Assembly (NCBI GenBank): GCA_025093985.1
Contig: JACAAK010000013.1
Coordinates: 496,001 to 560,000, forward strand
DNA: 64,000 bases
Reading direction: 5' to 3'
Source of the DNA: Calvatia gigantea
Taxonomy: Eukaryota; Basidiomycota; Agaricomycetes; Agaricales; Lycoperdaceae
Below the pieces are notes generated by a model. That model saw only the letters and a program-made list of their open reading frames with translations, was not told where the DNA came from and made no database searches. Within the stretch, counting starts at the first letter, position 1; each line of letters begins with the position of its first letter. Below, piece by piece: positions 39,724 through 52,450 of this stretch. Made by a program: the position numbers and the translations under genes.

Positions 39724-42700
39724 TTACGCACTCGCCACAACAACAGGTGGGTAAGAAGGTGACCCTTGTCCTTGACCTCCCGAACCACTAGGCCCTTCAG
39801 ACCCCTTCTTCTTCCTCCCATTGCCCGCCCCAACTCCAGGATTCGCAGTTTTCTTTTTCTTCGGGCTCGAATTTCCATCACCTGTCGCACCACCGACAGG
39901 CAGCACCGGAGCTCCAGGTATAGCAGCACCAGCACCTGTCTCATTCACGCCTGGCACGGAACCACCGCCAACCACACCACCTCCAACACCCACACCAGCG
40001 CCAGCCCCTGAACCAGTCCCAGAAGCTCCGGCACCAGCACCAGCACCTGCATTCTTCGACTTTTTCTTCGCAGACGCAGTCGCACTTCCACCTTTGGTAA
40101 TCTGTCCCAAAGGACCCATTTTAGTTTGCACAAGGTTCGGTGCGTCATCCGGTAACGTAAGTGCAGGTAGAGACGCCAAATCAACCGGCTGTGATGGCTG
40201 TTGACCAGGCTGTGACATCGGAGCCGGTGTTGAAGTTGCGGAGGCGCCAGGTACCGTAATAGCGTTGGACGAGGGAAGTCCGGGCGCTGGTGTACTTGCC
40301 GCCGGAGGAGGCGGTTGCGATAATGAAGGACCAGGTAAAGGAGGCATCGTGAGCTTCGGTCCTGGTAATGTTCCAATACTTGGACCAGGTAACGAGGGTC
40401 CTGGTAGTCGTGCGATCATAGGCTGTGGTGGTGGTGGAGGTGGAGGAGCAGCAGTGACAGCGACTGTCGCAAACCTGCTCGTATAATACGGCTTGAGCAA
40501 CCCAATTTGGTCCTCCAACTTGTTCGACGTGAGTTGCACAAAAGACGGTGGGGGTGGATATGGTGGTGGTGGTTCGCTGGGTTTCGCAGCTGCAGGCTTG
40601 AGTTGGTTTTTCTTGTTCTTGAGCAGCTTTCTGGGTATACTGAGACTTGACATTCCAAATTCCGCTGCGATACCGAGTTCTCGGAGGCCGAGATAATCTT
40701 CTCCGAGAAGGTCTGCAAATTCGCCACTGGAAAGGAAGTTAGCGTGACCCAAGAACCAAATGCGGAGGATACGCACACAGCAAGTGCGCCTGTCTCCTCC
40801 TCGTCCTCCTCCTCGAATAAGCCCTCGTCTTCCAGCACTTCTCCGGCCGTCTAAAACGGTTGAGTACAGGATAGAATGGCAAACTGGTAAATGCTCACCG
40901 TTTCCCGATAAGCACCAACAATCTTTTTCTCGAGTTCGTTTAATCTTGTCGAGTACCGTTCCACATCATCGCGAATATATCTCTCCAGATCCTGTATCTT
41001 TGAATTACCACTTTCAAATAATGTATGCAGAATGATTTCCTAAAGGACGTCATGAACATAAGCGTTAGTAAGCCAAATCAAAATGGCTCACCTCAGGTGT
41101 CATAGATGTCGAGTACTTATCGCACAAAAACTTGATAATCCGGCCCACATTTGAAAGATACTCCGTCATAACACCCGCAAGCACATCCAGTGCAACTTGC
41201 GACGTTCCTTCCCAACGCATCAGCAAAAAGCCACCAGTCAAAAAGGAATCAAGCGTACCTTGAAATCCAACATGCTCCAAAATCTTCTGATTAGACCACT
41301 GCACACACTCCCACGCATTCCCCTCCCCAACCTCAATACCTCCCACTCTCGCCACCTTCTCTTTTCCCTTCCCTTTTCCTTTTCCTTTCCCCTTCCCCTT
41401 CTCGGGTACCATCATAACCCACGGCTTCTCATCCACCTTCTCATTCAAGATCTCGTCGTCAGCAGTTGCAATAGCCAAACCCTCCATGGCAAGACCATAT
41501 ACACCAGTACTCGAAGGTCCAACCATCGAAGGTCCAGCAACAGGACCTCCCGTAGCAGAAGCACCAGCATTAACAGCACCACCACCCTCCTCCGTTTCGT
41601 CATTCGCTAGCGTCGTAGCATTCAAAGCTGCGAATTTCGCATGTGTATGTCGAATCCTTCGCATTGTTTTAATATTAACATTCATCATATTCAAGAGCGC
41701 TTTTGGGTTGTCGACGTGCGTAGGTGGGATTTCGTCTATTTCCATGGGAGTATCCTTTTGTTTCTTCCGTCGTTTCGGTTTTGTTAATTGAGGTATTGGT
41801 GATGATGATGACGATGGTAGTGGAGGGGAAAGTGTATATGATGATAATGAAGATGAGAGGGGGTGGGCTTTGTGTTCGGAGGATGCGGGACCAAAGGGGA
41901 TTGGAGGGACACCGTTGGCGAGCAGGGCGTCGGATTGTACTGCTGCCCACCACAATTCGAAGATTTCGTCTTTCGACTCGTCGGGGGTTAGGGGGACAAG
42001 ACAGGGTGTTACGAATCGTGCACGTTTCCATGGTCGGTTGTCGTTAGGTGATTGTCTGCCCAAAAAAAAAATACCAGAATTAGAGTCACGGGGCGTTGGT
42101 ATAACAGATTAAAAAAGAAATGCCGCACAGCTTCCGTTTGTCCCCCACAATCCCATCCACGTCACTTGGCTCCTCCTCTATCAGCGACATCATGTCTACA
42201 TCCTCCGTCTTCACCTCGTCGTCTACGAGGGACGTCGGGGTTAGGTCTTTGAGTTTCTGCAGTAGTTGCGGGTTCGGTTTCTTCACCGCTGCAGCCACCT
42301 CTCTGTCCAACTCATAGAACGTAGCCATACCCTCCGACGTCCGTGTAATCACAGGGGTGTCAGGAAACGGTACATCCAGACGAAATGTCGGTTGTTGGGA
42401 AAGGGACGAAGGGGATTTGACGGCGGCAAAACCGGGCGTACTTGGTTTAGTCGAAGAATATGACGGAGAGCGAGTGTGCGTTCGGCCAACACCATTGACC
42501 TTGGGGTATCCACCAGTGTATCCAGCGCCAAGTTCCGGTGGAATAATGGGATCAGTGCGTTCGCGTCGGTCAGTAATGTGCTTCAGTAAACGATCCGCTT
42601 TGGCCTTGAGGCGTTTGACGCATTGTCGGAGCGGGTGGTTCTAAACGCCCATTGTTTTCTCAGCCATCAACCCTGAGAATTGACCTTTCAACAACCCACC

Positions 42701-43302
42701 TCTGAGGCATTGTATTTGAAACAGTTGGACCAAATGAGGTCGAGATCGTCCTTGAACTCGCGTTTAGACTTGTACTGCTTCTGCTTGACCTTCTTATGCA
42801 TTGTCTGAAAGTCCATCGGATTCGTAATGACTATTTCAACAGTCCCCCATCAGTTTAAGTACGAATGAGATCCCATCAGACCTCCCCGTAATGACGCACC
42901 GTCATAGTAGTCCGGAACTTCCGCCTTTGATACCGGTTTGAGAAACGCTTCCGCATCGCGGTTATCCTGTGAGACAACAGCGTGAGTATTCGCTCGCGTC
43001 GTGGAGATGAGCGGAAGTACGGACGAGGGTTATTGTCTTGAGGTCCGACAGTAGTCCCTCCAGCGCATCATAGAAGGGGTCCGAAAGCTTGTTGTCGACG
43101 CTCTGTTTCTGGGTGGGGACGAGGGTAAGTCGGTTAACCGGGAAGGGATTCAGAGACATACCCGGCCTTCCTTGACGGTGGTGAGGAGGAGACGGAGGTC
43201 TGTCTGGGGCTTGACACCGCTCTCTGTGAGTGTGCGGAGTAGGTTCTGCGATGATAGAAGTCAGCTCAGCGCTGCGGACGACGATGAGGAACTTACATTC
43301 AT
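39724..43302 (-). CDS. SPT7: SAGA complex subunit Spt7 (bromodomain)
   Basis: The likely start is ATG 43302, a 6-base exon (43302-43297) spliced to 43245-43162 ([17 protein letters not shown]), 43108-43025 and on from 42966. The bromodomain comes next ([64 protein letters not shown]), with introns of about 50-60 bp. Then come [20 protein letters not shown], a KRRKK basic patch, a Lys-Gly repeat, and the histone-fold part ([34 protein letters not shown]). The end ([20 protein letters not shown]) has a long Pro/Gly/Ala-rich tail, stopping at 39724-39726. Spt7 scaffolds the SAGA co-activator and binds acetylated histones. All visible exon joins keep frame. An earlier start upstream is not excluded. 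Confidence 0.85.
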
Positions 43303-45109
43303 CCTCCTCGCCAACGTCGTCCACAATCTCTCCAGGAAACAACCCCTTTCAAACTCCGATGCCCCCCGGTTCAAGCACGTGCAAACACTCTCACAATCAC
43401 CCCTTTGTCAATCCAGCACATGGGAAAGCAGGCAGTGGGCGTGCGTATTCTGCTAAGTTGGCGTTCTAGGTGCCGAAGACCGTGTTCCACGGTCACCTCA
43501 CCTCTCGCCAATAATTCCGTGAAAACCCAAATTTTCAAGCTTTCATGGTTCTTGTGCTGCCATGGATTTACAGGGCTTGGCAGAACCAACTTACTGGACG
43601 GGTTAGAGGAAGTTACGGCGTCGGGATAAAGAGGGGAACCTCTTTTCTTGTGCGATCCTGTTTCCGCCTGCGACTTGGCCACAAGCTTCCATCTCATAGA
43701 GTATCTCACCAAATATTGCGCCATAATGTATAACCTGTACAAACTTTGATAGTTTCAAGTTAACGGTGCTCATGCATGAGCCAACCTATTCGTCATTTTG
43801 TTGGCCCATATCGAGGTGCAAACGGATGGTTTAATGGTTAGCATCATAGTAGGCGTCGGTGGCACTCGCGGAGGGGCCGGTATTACAGCGAGTTGCCAAT
43901 TTTCGGCACCACACCGAAACTCCGTTCCAGGTGCCCCCAGCACCCGTGGTCTGGGATCTCCAATTCCCTCCCCAACCTCAGGGCTGCGGTCTCATTGGCG
44001 CTTTCCTAGTCCTTCACTCGGTGACGTTCAGCTTCAACTTTCACAAGGACATAGGACGGTTCCTTCTCCCTTTTTCACTATATCCATGCTGTGAGCTGCA
44101 CTTTGTGCGTTCTCCTTCCGGTTACCTCAAAAATTACATGGATAAATCTGGTTGAGACACCACCAAAACTCCGAGTCGAGGTCGCCCTCGATCCGATTTT
44201 TCTTCAACGCTTCACACGCCCACGGCACGGTAAAGTCCACACTACCTCGCGCGGCGCACCCGAATACCTGAGGGACGGCGTTGTGCTCAAGTCCTGTGTC
44301 CTCCCAATGAGTTGACCATCTACTCCAAAAGCCACGGGGAACCTGGCTTCTTCCGTGCTGGATTTGCATAGACTTTGCCGACCTCAGCCGACATAATTAT
44401 CCGACGCGAGAACAAGTGTAACTATCGAACTGAAGTACTTTTACAGTTGACGTATCGGTAGTTATACTGAGTTTTCCCCGTCATGCTCGCATTAAAGGCT
44501 TCACAAAGATGTGGTTTAGATCCAAAAGGCAGGGTCTTCACCACAAATGAAGTTTGAAGAAATTCCACGAGACCTAATGAGGGATGGGGGGGACGGACCG
44601 CATGTAAATAGGAGGAGTACCGGACGCAAAGGCAGGGGTACCCCCAACCAAGGGAGGATACAGGAGGATACAGGAGTACAAGACCCCGTGGTTGGGAAAG
44701 CGTTGTTGTCTTTACAAACTTGAGTCATGTTGACTGGGAATTACCCACCTCGTGGAGTTGTGCTGTATCTAGGGATCTCATCAGCAAGCGTGATTCGGTC
44801 ATTCTTCGACAGGTTATCAATCCATCTGTAGGTCCACATCCATGATTCGACGTGCCCCTGAGCGTTATCTGTCCATGCACATAATCAAACCCTTCCATGA
44901 GAGGGTCGGCAAGTTATGCCGGGCCTATTATGAAGGGGTGCAGAAAACACAAGGCGGCGGGATCAGAAGAAGCCTATGACAGTGCCAAGTTCTGGTGGTG
45001 TGCAGCATTCCCTGAGCCACTTATCTGTATTGGACAACAGGACCCCAAATTCCTTGCACAACAGAAAGGGTTGCTGCTTTGTTTAATGTTTTGACCGGGA
45101 AACCCATGT
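43303..45109. other. Intergenic, SPT7 upstream and decayed FunK1-unit DNA
   Basis: 43303-43790 should carry the SPT7 promoter; the minus-strand frame 43742-43371 is open for 123 codons but unlike anything known. About 44100-44330 and 44780-45080 match the FunK1 upstream block (compare 48160-48370 and 48690-49040) in plus orientation. No gene is supported. Confidence 0.45.
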
Positions 45110-47515
45110 GCAATTACCACGCCTGACCGTGAGAGACCAGCGATACTGCCGACCGACCCAGATGTCCCAGTTGAACCAACACCAGCTACCACCCTTCACG
45201 GCGAGGAGTCCCCCCTATAAGTCTTGAATATTCTGTCGTATCAAATAGGCAGAGACAGGCATCAGAAAAGTGCAAGACCTTAACCAAGAGAGTTAGGGAA
45301 GAGATGGATGATCGCGTCCTCACGGTCGCCCCCCAGGAACTTCTGTCCCAGTTCTTCGAGAGGGTGGCGAAGGACAATAAACTTAAAAGCCCTGACATCC
45401 TGAGCTCCGTTACGGACATTGTTGCAGAGCCGTGTAAAGACAGTGCATTACAACAAGCATTGACCAGCTAGTGAGTCCACCGGTGACCAGGTGTGCATGT
45501 GGGGCATGAACTCATGTCCTTTTGACGATCAGTGTAAAGAGTAGTCTCGCAGCAAAGGATACTTACAAGCCGTTGGTCGGCCTCTGCAACAAAGTGTTGG
45601 GCACGATACGAGGCTCAGACATTACAACCAAGCTGGATGACGTTTTGCGACCTGAGGACCCATCCCACCTGATCGAGTTCGTCCGCTACGATACTCTTCC
45701 TTTAGTATACGACTGGCTGTCAAAACCAAAAAACGGGAAATCTGCAACTCCGTATTCACTAACTCTCACACCCGATATATTGATTGTGATGAAGAATGCC
45801 ATCAATGACTACGAGGCCAGCCAAACGAGTTTGAAAGGTCACTCTTTCGACCCCAGTGATGCACCCGAGGCCGATCCAAGCGCTCCCAGAATCGGGATCA
45901 AGGACGTACTTGGCTGCGTGGACGTGAAACAGGAACGGAAATTCAGCCCAAAATTCGGCAGCGTGCAATGTCTACCAAGACAAGAATCGGAATCATCGCA
46001 GGTATCGGAGACTTCAGCAAGTGAGTGTTTTTCTCGGCCAATCGTGGTCGTAGCTGAGCTTTATTGTAAGGTTTCCTCAAGCAGAAGTCTTCTTCGAGTA
46101 GACTTGAAATTCTTAACTGTCCAAAATACAGCAGAACGTCGTCGGGAAGTCGTACGTCGTCAAGCGCACCAAACGCTCATTTTGCGCAGCTCGGGAACTA
46201 TGCTTGCGAGTTTCTCTCGCGGGGACCATACGTAACACACAATGTCGGAATCAAAATTCAGAGTGTGTTCTTTTTTCCCTCATCTCCCCCAATGCATGAC
46301 GCAGTGCTTTCAGATGATATCGTGCAAATTTGCTGGTTCGACCGCCAGACCACGATATCTACTGAAGAGTTCAAGATTGTCGAAGATTTCGACTTATTTG
46401 TCACTTCAATCGTCGCTCTCTCCCGATTCTCTCTCGCGGACTGGGGTATCGCAACCGAGCTCTATCCTAAGAACGGCCAAATCGAGTATCGCCTTCAGGG
46501 TGGTCGAAACCTGCGAATTGATATGACGATCAGGCCAATCTATCATCGCGTCAGTTTACACGGGCGAGGGACGATGGTCCTTCGTGGGGAGCTGGATACC
46601 ACTGCCTCCAAGGAACCTGTGGTCGTCAAGATATCATATCCGGAAACCCGACGACTCCAGGAGCGATTCTTTATTGATAAGGGGCTGCAAACTGACAGCA
46701 AGCAGCACTTCCCCACGGTCTACCATGCCCAAGATTTCGGAAGTCCGACTAGCAACATCCGTGTACGCTTGGACCGCACGACAGGGTGCGCTCGGATACG
46801 TCGAACCATCGCTTTCGAACCGTTAGACGACATCACTTCGCTGACTGAGAGCAAGCAGGTTGCTCTGGTATGGAAGGACTGTTTGAAGGGTGAGTCTTCC
46901 TGTGGTCCATACGGAAAAGAATGCTAACATCGGCCCCTAGCCCATCGTGAGATGTGGAAAGCGGGATATGAACACGGCGATATAAGCATTTACAATCTGA
47001 TGTACCGAAAAAAGTACGCGAGTGGAGCTGGTGAAATTACGGGGACCCTGAACGACTGGGATCTTGCTATTTGTCCCAATACTATTGAGGACCCAACTGC
47101 GGAGAAAGGAGAGCGGGCCGGCACACTTCTGTTCGCCGCCCTCGAATTAGTCCTGCATCATGGGAAGCCATATACCCGCAAATACCGACATGATCTGGAG
47201 TCGTTTGGTTGGTGTCTGATTTACATCTGCCTTGATGACTCTTGCCCAGAGAATCTTAAACTACTCAGGAGATGGCACATTTTCGGACGAAGTTATGCTG
47301 AGAGGATCGCCTTTTTGAGCATCATGGAAAATTGCAAACCTCGTACGGGATTCGATGGCTTATATGCGTCCGCCAGGGTGCTCATACGTTGGCTCATATT
47401 CGAGTTGGTAGACTTGTTTCAGTTCAAGAATACCACGTGGCAAAAACCAGATGACGACGAAGTTTGGGAGGCGGTACTCGATTTTCTCAAGGACGACTTC
47501 AACAAGAACCTTTGA
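45110..47515 (+). pseudogene. FunK1 kinase with deleted promoter and start, otherwise open
   Basis: From exon 2 (about 45290) onward the splice pattern equals that of the intact copy: exon 2 ends at about 45470, the leader exon starts after GACGATCAG at about 45531, the hinge intron follows about 46020, and the catalytic exon ends with TGA at 47513-47515. HGDISIYNLMYR, LNDWDLA and YRHDLESFGWCL are intact. Compared with 49036-49244 of the next copy, about 200 bp carrying the TATA box and start codon are missing. The first donor site reads CTATAAGTC instead of GTAAGT. Without another start, perhaps the Met in EEMDDR of exon 2, it is dead. It is most similar to the broken copy at 25895. Confidence 0.75.
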
Positions 47516-49124
47516 GGGGTCTATGCGATAGATAGGCCCCCTATATACATTTGTTATTCACAAGGCTCCGCAACAAAAATATCAACTCCGAGATCGCCTT
47601 TTGTGTAAAAATTGTTCTTGGTCGTTGGATGGGTCATGTTCTGAGTTGGACGAAAGAGCGGCTGTGGCAATAAATAAACAGAACCCACCACTACTCAACA
47701 GGAACTCAAAGGCCTAACTCCGACATCCTTCGTAGGTGACGAGGTTCAATCCGTGTCTGACGAGCATGTTTTTCTGAGTTGGTATTCATACCGACAACAG
47801 TGCAAAGGGACGCTATCAAACGACTTCCCTTCTCCGCCGATGTTCCGAGAGCTCGGTCTACATCATATACTTTCCCCTTTTGACCCCCGGACGATTTCTT
47901 GGATCCCTACGAAGGAAATTACGGCTTAAACATTCGCATCAAAAATATTGCGGTTTCAACGCAAATGAAGGTTCAACGAACTTAAGTCGATAGACTCATC
48001 GTATCCCCGGTCCTTTCCTGAACCTCAAAGTCGCCTCTTCATTGGTGTCTCCCTGGGCCTACCCTCTGTAGCGTTCACCCTTCAAGCACCTCGGAAACGT
48101 AGAATCGGTTATTCTCCTTTCTTCCGACATATTCATACTGCGGGCTACACTTCGCGTGCGTTCTCCTTCTGGTCACCTCAGGGATTACTTTCGGCAGACT
48201 GTCCAAATCGAGGTCACCCTCGATCTCTCTCCAACATATTCAACTATCCTTAGCGACGCCAAAGTCCACATCATCACTTCTGGTTCCTCAGGAATATTGT
48301 CGCGCTGGGCACCCGAATACCTGAGGGACAGCATCGTACGTGGGAAACCTCGCCCGAGATGGTGAATATGGGAGATGTCTTCGACCTCATTGCCCTTCAA
48401 AATACGAGTGCAAAATCCGTCACTCAAAAATTTGGACTAAATTGGTTCCCTCTATGCCCAAGTGAGATGTATCCCACTTCCGGGATGGGTGTCCAGAGCA
48501 GGAACGCGCACAACGTTTGAATCGAAGGACATGTCCCGTTGTCTGGGCTTGTCCTGGAGGGTTTGCACTCAAATACTCACACGAAGGGGTTCGTATTGAA
48601 ACCACGATTGCGGCGGGGTCTCGTTGGACCTTGGAGAAAGAATAGGCATCATCATTTGCCGACCTAAATTATTTTGGCTGGGAATTTTGGATCTGGTAAT
48701 GCATCTGTAGATCTAACCGGTAAGTGTGGGTCTGTCGTTCTTCGATAAGTTATCGGTCCATCTGTGGATCCACAGCCACAATCTAACATTTCTCCTGAAT
48801 GTCTTTCTTTCCATGCTCGTGATTAGAAGGACGGCAAGCGATGCCGGGCCCGCCATCAAGGGCTGCAGAAAACACAAGGTGTGATCAGATGGAGCCTGTT
48901 GCAGGTTCTGGCAGCGTGTAGCAATTTCCGAGTCACCTATCCATATTTGAGTTATCGATTATCTGGTGGGCACAGGAGCCCAAACTCCTTGCACAACGGC
49001 AAAGGCTGTTGGTTTGTTTTGAACCCGGAAGCAATTAGGCGCGGCCTGTCTCGCAATTCAAGCCCCGAACTGTGGCCACATGGGACGTGCGCCCGCCACA
49101 CAACAATTATGAGCCTTGCGTTGT
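47516..49124 (+). repeat. Conserved FunK1 intergenic block
   Basis: Inverted counterpart of 25890-24150. It contains the recurring coding-like stretch at 48156-48365 (VKVHIITSGSSG-like and APEYLRDSIVRGKPRPRW words) and the region leading to the promoter. No intact gene. Confidence 0.5.
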
Positions 49125-49132
49125 TATAAAAA
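49125..49132 (+). promoter_or_regulatory. TATA box of the FunK1 unit (49214 copy)
   Basis: TATAAAAA about 85 bp before ATG 49214, followed by CACTGAGCTTTGAC. The same arrangement stands upstream of the copies starting at 19731 and 36226. Confidence 0.55.
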
Positions 49133-49213
49133 CACTGAGCTTTGACAAGTTTTTTTCTAACGCCCATTCCGTCAGACCTTTTCAGCTTCCGAGTTGCTAC
49201 TCACGCACATGGT

Positions 49214-51682
49214 ATGGAGTCCAAACCACAACCGGCGGCTGGGGCATCTGACCGTGGGAGACTCACCGTGCCGCCTCCCAAGCTGGACGCGCCGGTCGAA
49301 CCGCGCATAGGATCACCACACAACTTCAGAACAACATCAGCTTCCACTTTTCACGACGAGAAGTCCCGCGCGTAAGTTCTGAATATTCTGTGGTATCAAA
49401 TATACTGAAAGTCAAATATCAGAAACGCGCAGGATCTTAAGCAGAGGGTTAAGGAAGATATGGATGATCGCGTCCCCGAGGTCACCCCCCAGAAACTTCT
49501 GTCCGATTTCTTCAAGAGGGTAGCGAAGGACAATAAACACAATGGCAATGATATCCTGAACTCTGTCATGGGCATTATTGCAGAGCCATGTAAGGGTAGT
49601 GCGCTTCAACAAGCATTGACTAGCTAGTAAGTCAACCGTCAACCAGATGGGAGGCATGGACTGACTGCTCCCGGTGATCAGTGTGAAGAGTGGTCTCACA
49701 GAAAAGGATAGCTACAAACCATTGGTCAACCTCTGCAACACGGTGTTGAGCATGATACGAGGGTCAGAGCTTGCGACTAAGCTGGATGAAGTTTTGCGAC
49801 CTGAGGACCCACCCCACCTGATTGAGTTCGTCCGCTACGATACCCTCCCCCTGGTTTACGACTGGCTTTCGAAATCGAAAAACGGGGGACCTGCAGCGCC
49901 ACGCTCACTAACGCTCAAACCCGATATCTTGATCGCGATGAAGAATGCCATCAAGGACTACACGGACAACCAAGCAATATTGAGGGGCAAGAAGGAGGGC
50001 GTAAAGGACCGCTCTTTTGATCCCGGTGATGCTCCCGAGGCTGATGAAAATGGTCCCCGGATCAGGGTCAGGGATGTACTTGGCTGCATTGAAGTGAAGC
50101 GGGAACGCAAGTTCGGTGAGGGCCTCGACAGCACACACTCCCTTATGAGGCAGGAGTCAGAATTGTCGCAAGTGTCAGGGGTCCCAAGTGAGTGTTTTCT
50201 TCGGTTGTTTGTATTGCAGCTGAGCCGAGCTTTGTTGGAAGGCTCTCGCAAGCGGAAGTCTGCTTCAAGTAGGCTCGAGGTTCCTGGCTCTCAAAAATAC
50301 AGCAAAACATCATCTGGATCTCGTGGATCATCGAATACACCAAATGCTCATTTAGCTCAGCTCGGAAACTATGCTTGCGAGTTTCTCTCACGGGGACCAT
50401 ACGTAACACACAATGTCGGAATCAAGATTAAGAGTGTGTTCTTGTTTTTTCTTCATCTCCGCCAATATATGACACGATGCTTCCAGATGATATCGTGCAA
50501 ATTTGTTGGTTCGATCGCCAAACCACAATTTCCACTGAAGAATTCAGCACTGTCAGGGACTTCGACTTATTCGTTGCCTTAATTGTCGCTCTCTCCCGAT
50601 TCTCCCTCGTGGACTGGGGTATCGCAACTCAACTCTATCCTAAGAACGGCCAGATCAAGTATCACCTTCAGGGCGGTCCAACCTTGCGGATCGATACAGC
50701 GGTCAAGCCGATCTGCCACCGCATCACTTTACACGGTCGGGGGACAATGGTCCTTCGTGGGGAGCTGGATACCAACGTCTCAAAGGAGTCCGTAGTCGTC
50801 AAGGTGTCATATCCGGAAGTCCGACGACTCCAGGAGCAATTCTTTATTGATAAGGGGCTACAAACTGACAGCAAGCAGCACTTCCCCAGGGTCTACCATG
50901 CCGAGGACTTTGGGAGCCCAACCAGCAACATCCGTGAGCGCCTGAAATACCTGAAGGGATGCGCTCGGATACGTCGAATCATCGTTTTCGAACCGTTAGA
51001 TGACATCACTTCACTGGCTGAGAGCAAGCAGGTTGCTCGGGTATGGAAGGACTGTCTGAAGGGTGAGCCTTCCTGTGGTCTGGACAGGACAGAATGCTAA
51101 TATCGGTCTCCAGCCCATCGTGAGATGTGGACTGCGGGATATGAACACGGTGATATAAGCATCTATAATCTGATGTACCGCAAACAGGACAAGAGTGGAA
51201 CTAACGAAATTGTGGGGATCCTGAACGACTGGGACCTTGCTACATGGCGTAATGCTGTTGAAGACCCTACTACAGAGAAAGGAAAACGGACTGGGACTCT
51301 TCCCTTCGCCGCGCTTGAATTAGTTGAGAAACGTGACGAACCATATATCCGAAGATACCGGCATGATTTGGAGTCCTTTGGTTGGTGTTTGCTTTACATC
51401 TGCCTCAATCGGCCCGAGAATCGAGAACTCCTGGAGGCGTGGCATGGTCTAGCGCACACCTGTTCTGAGAGGTTCATGTTTCTGCACAGGATGAAGGGGA
51501 AAAATGCGCGTTCAGGGTTTGAGCGCTTGTACATGTTTGCCCAGTTGTTTATGCGTTGGGTTATGTTCGATGTGGCAGGATTCGGGGAGGAAAAAGATGA
51601 GGCTTGGCAAGAACCAGATGACAGCGAAATTTGGGGGGACGTGCTCGAGCTTCTCAAGAGGGACCCCATCAACAATCTTTGA
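49214..51682 (+). pseudogene. FunK1 kinase, nearly intact, one frameshift
   Basis: Exons 49214-49371, 49423-49626, 49682-50187 and 50242 onward are joined by introns of 51-55 bp; exon 2 has the same 204-base length as in the intact copy. The leader (VRYDTLPLVYDWLSKSK, DVLGCIEVKRERK) and N-lobe (VVVKVSYPE) are present, and the catalytic exon ends at TGA 51680-51682 with HGDISIYNLMYRKQ, LNDWDLATW and GTLPFAALELV. The sole clear defect is two extra bases in the T-rich run at about 50440-50455, which shifts the frame between hinge and N-lobe. A homopolymer error in the assembly would restore a full gene. Confidence 0.75.
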
Positions 51683-52156
51683 GAGGCGCAAGTGATAGTT
51701 TAGCTCGAGTTACACTTGTTACTTACGATGCTCGACAACAAAATTATCAGCATTTCAGATTACCTCTAGTAAAAGGTCTCTTGCTTATCACTCAGGATAA
51801 TACCAATGCCTGAACGACTCAACTGAAATTGACAAACCTTGTTCTAATGAAGTGGCTGGCGTTGTTGTGGCTGGAACCTATCCAAGTTGTGATTGTCAAG
51901 CTTTGTAGCATTCAATGGTGTTACCTAGGGTAGCATTCTCACGGTGTCGATACATCGCTGATATTTGGGATTATGGGTAATTTCCTACCGCAATTTGTAA
52001 ATGAAGGAGTGTAAAAGGATACTGTCGCTTAGATATATCAGTACAAAAGACCTTCTGTGGAATTACATTTTTCGGCACTCAATTGGTTCAAGGGAACCTT
52101 TGGCCGTAAATTCGGATGCTATAATAAAGTGAATAACCACACTACATTGTGTACTT
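51683..52156. other. Intergenic, nothing recognised
   Basis: 3' flank of the kinase at 49214-51682 and sequence resembling no other part of the window. Confidence 0.4.
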
Positions 52157-52450
52157 ATGATGGTACCCAGTTCAGGGAGGCCTGGGAACAGTCAGTGGTT
52201 GGGTCACCTGACCGTGGGAGTCCCCCTGCACTGCCTCCCGACCCAGACATGCTGGTTGAACCACATACAGGATCACCATACAACTTCAAAACAACATCAG
52301 CTACCACTTCTTACAATAGGCACTTCTGCATTAAGTACTGAATAATCTGCTGTATCAAATAGACTCAAGGCCAAACATTAGAAAGGTGCAGGGTCTTATG
52401 CAGAGGATTAAGAAGGACATGGATGATGGTGTCCCTGAGGTCACTGAAAG
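52157..52450 (+). pseudogene. FunK1 kinase, exons 1-2 remnant
   Basis: Words of exon 1 (CACCTGACCGTGGGAG, CACCATACAACTTC) and of exon 2 (ATGGATGATGGTGTCCC) are clear from about 52184. The conserved start is altered and the copy is cut by the element C LTR at 52451. CpG sites are partly lost. Confidence 0.65.

Noticed and set aside
39821..40204. Pro/Ala-rich plus-strand frame
   Set aside because: It is the antisense shadow of the Gly/Ala/Pro-rich tail of SPT7.
41350..41402. Simple repeat CTTTTCC as a separate microsatellite feature
   Set aside because: It encodes the Lys-Gly repeat inside SPT7 and stays in frame, so it is part of the gene.
43371..43742. Minus-strand frame of 123 codons upstream of SPT7
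   Set aside because: It overlaps the expected promoter/5' region of SPT7, has no recognisable domain and no splice support.
43830..43905. tRNA-like words (TGGTTTAATGGTTAGCA)
   Set aside because: The first box resembles a tRNA D arm, but no acceptable anticodon stem, T arm (GGTTCGAATCC) or closing acceptor stem follows.
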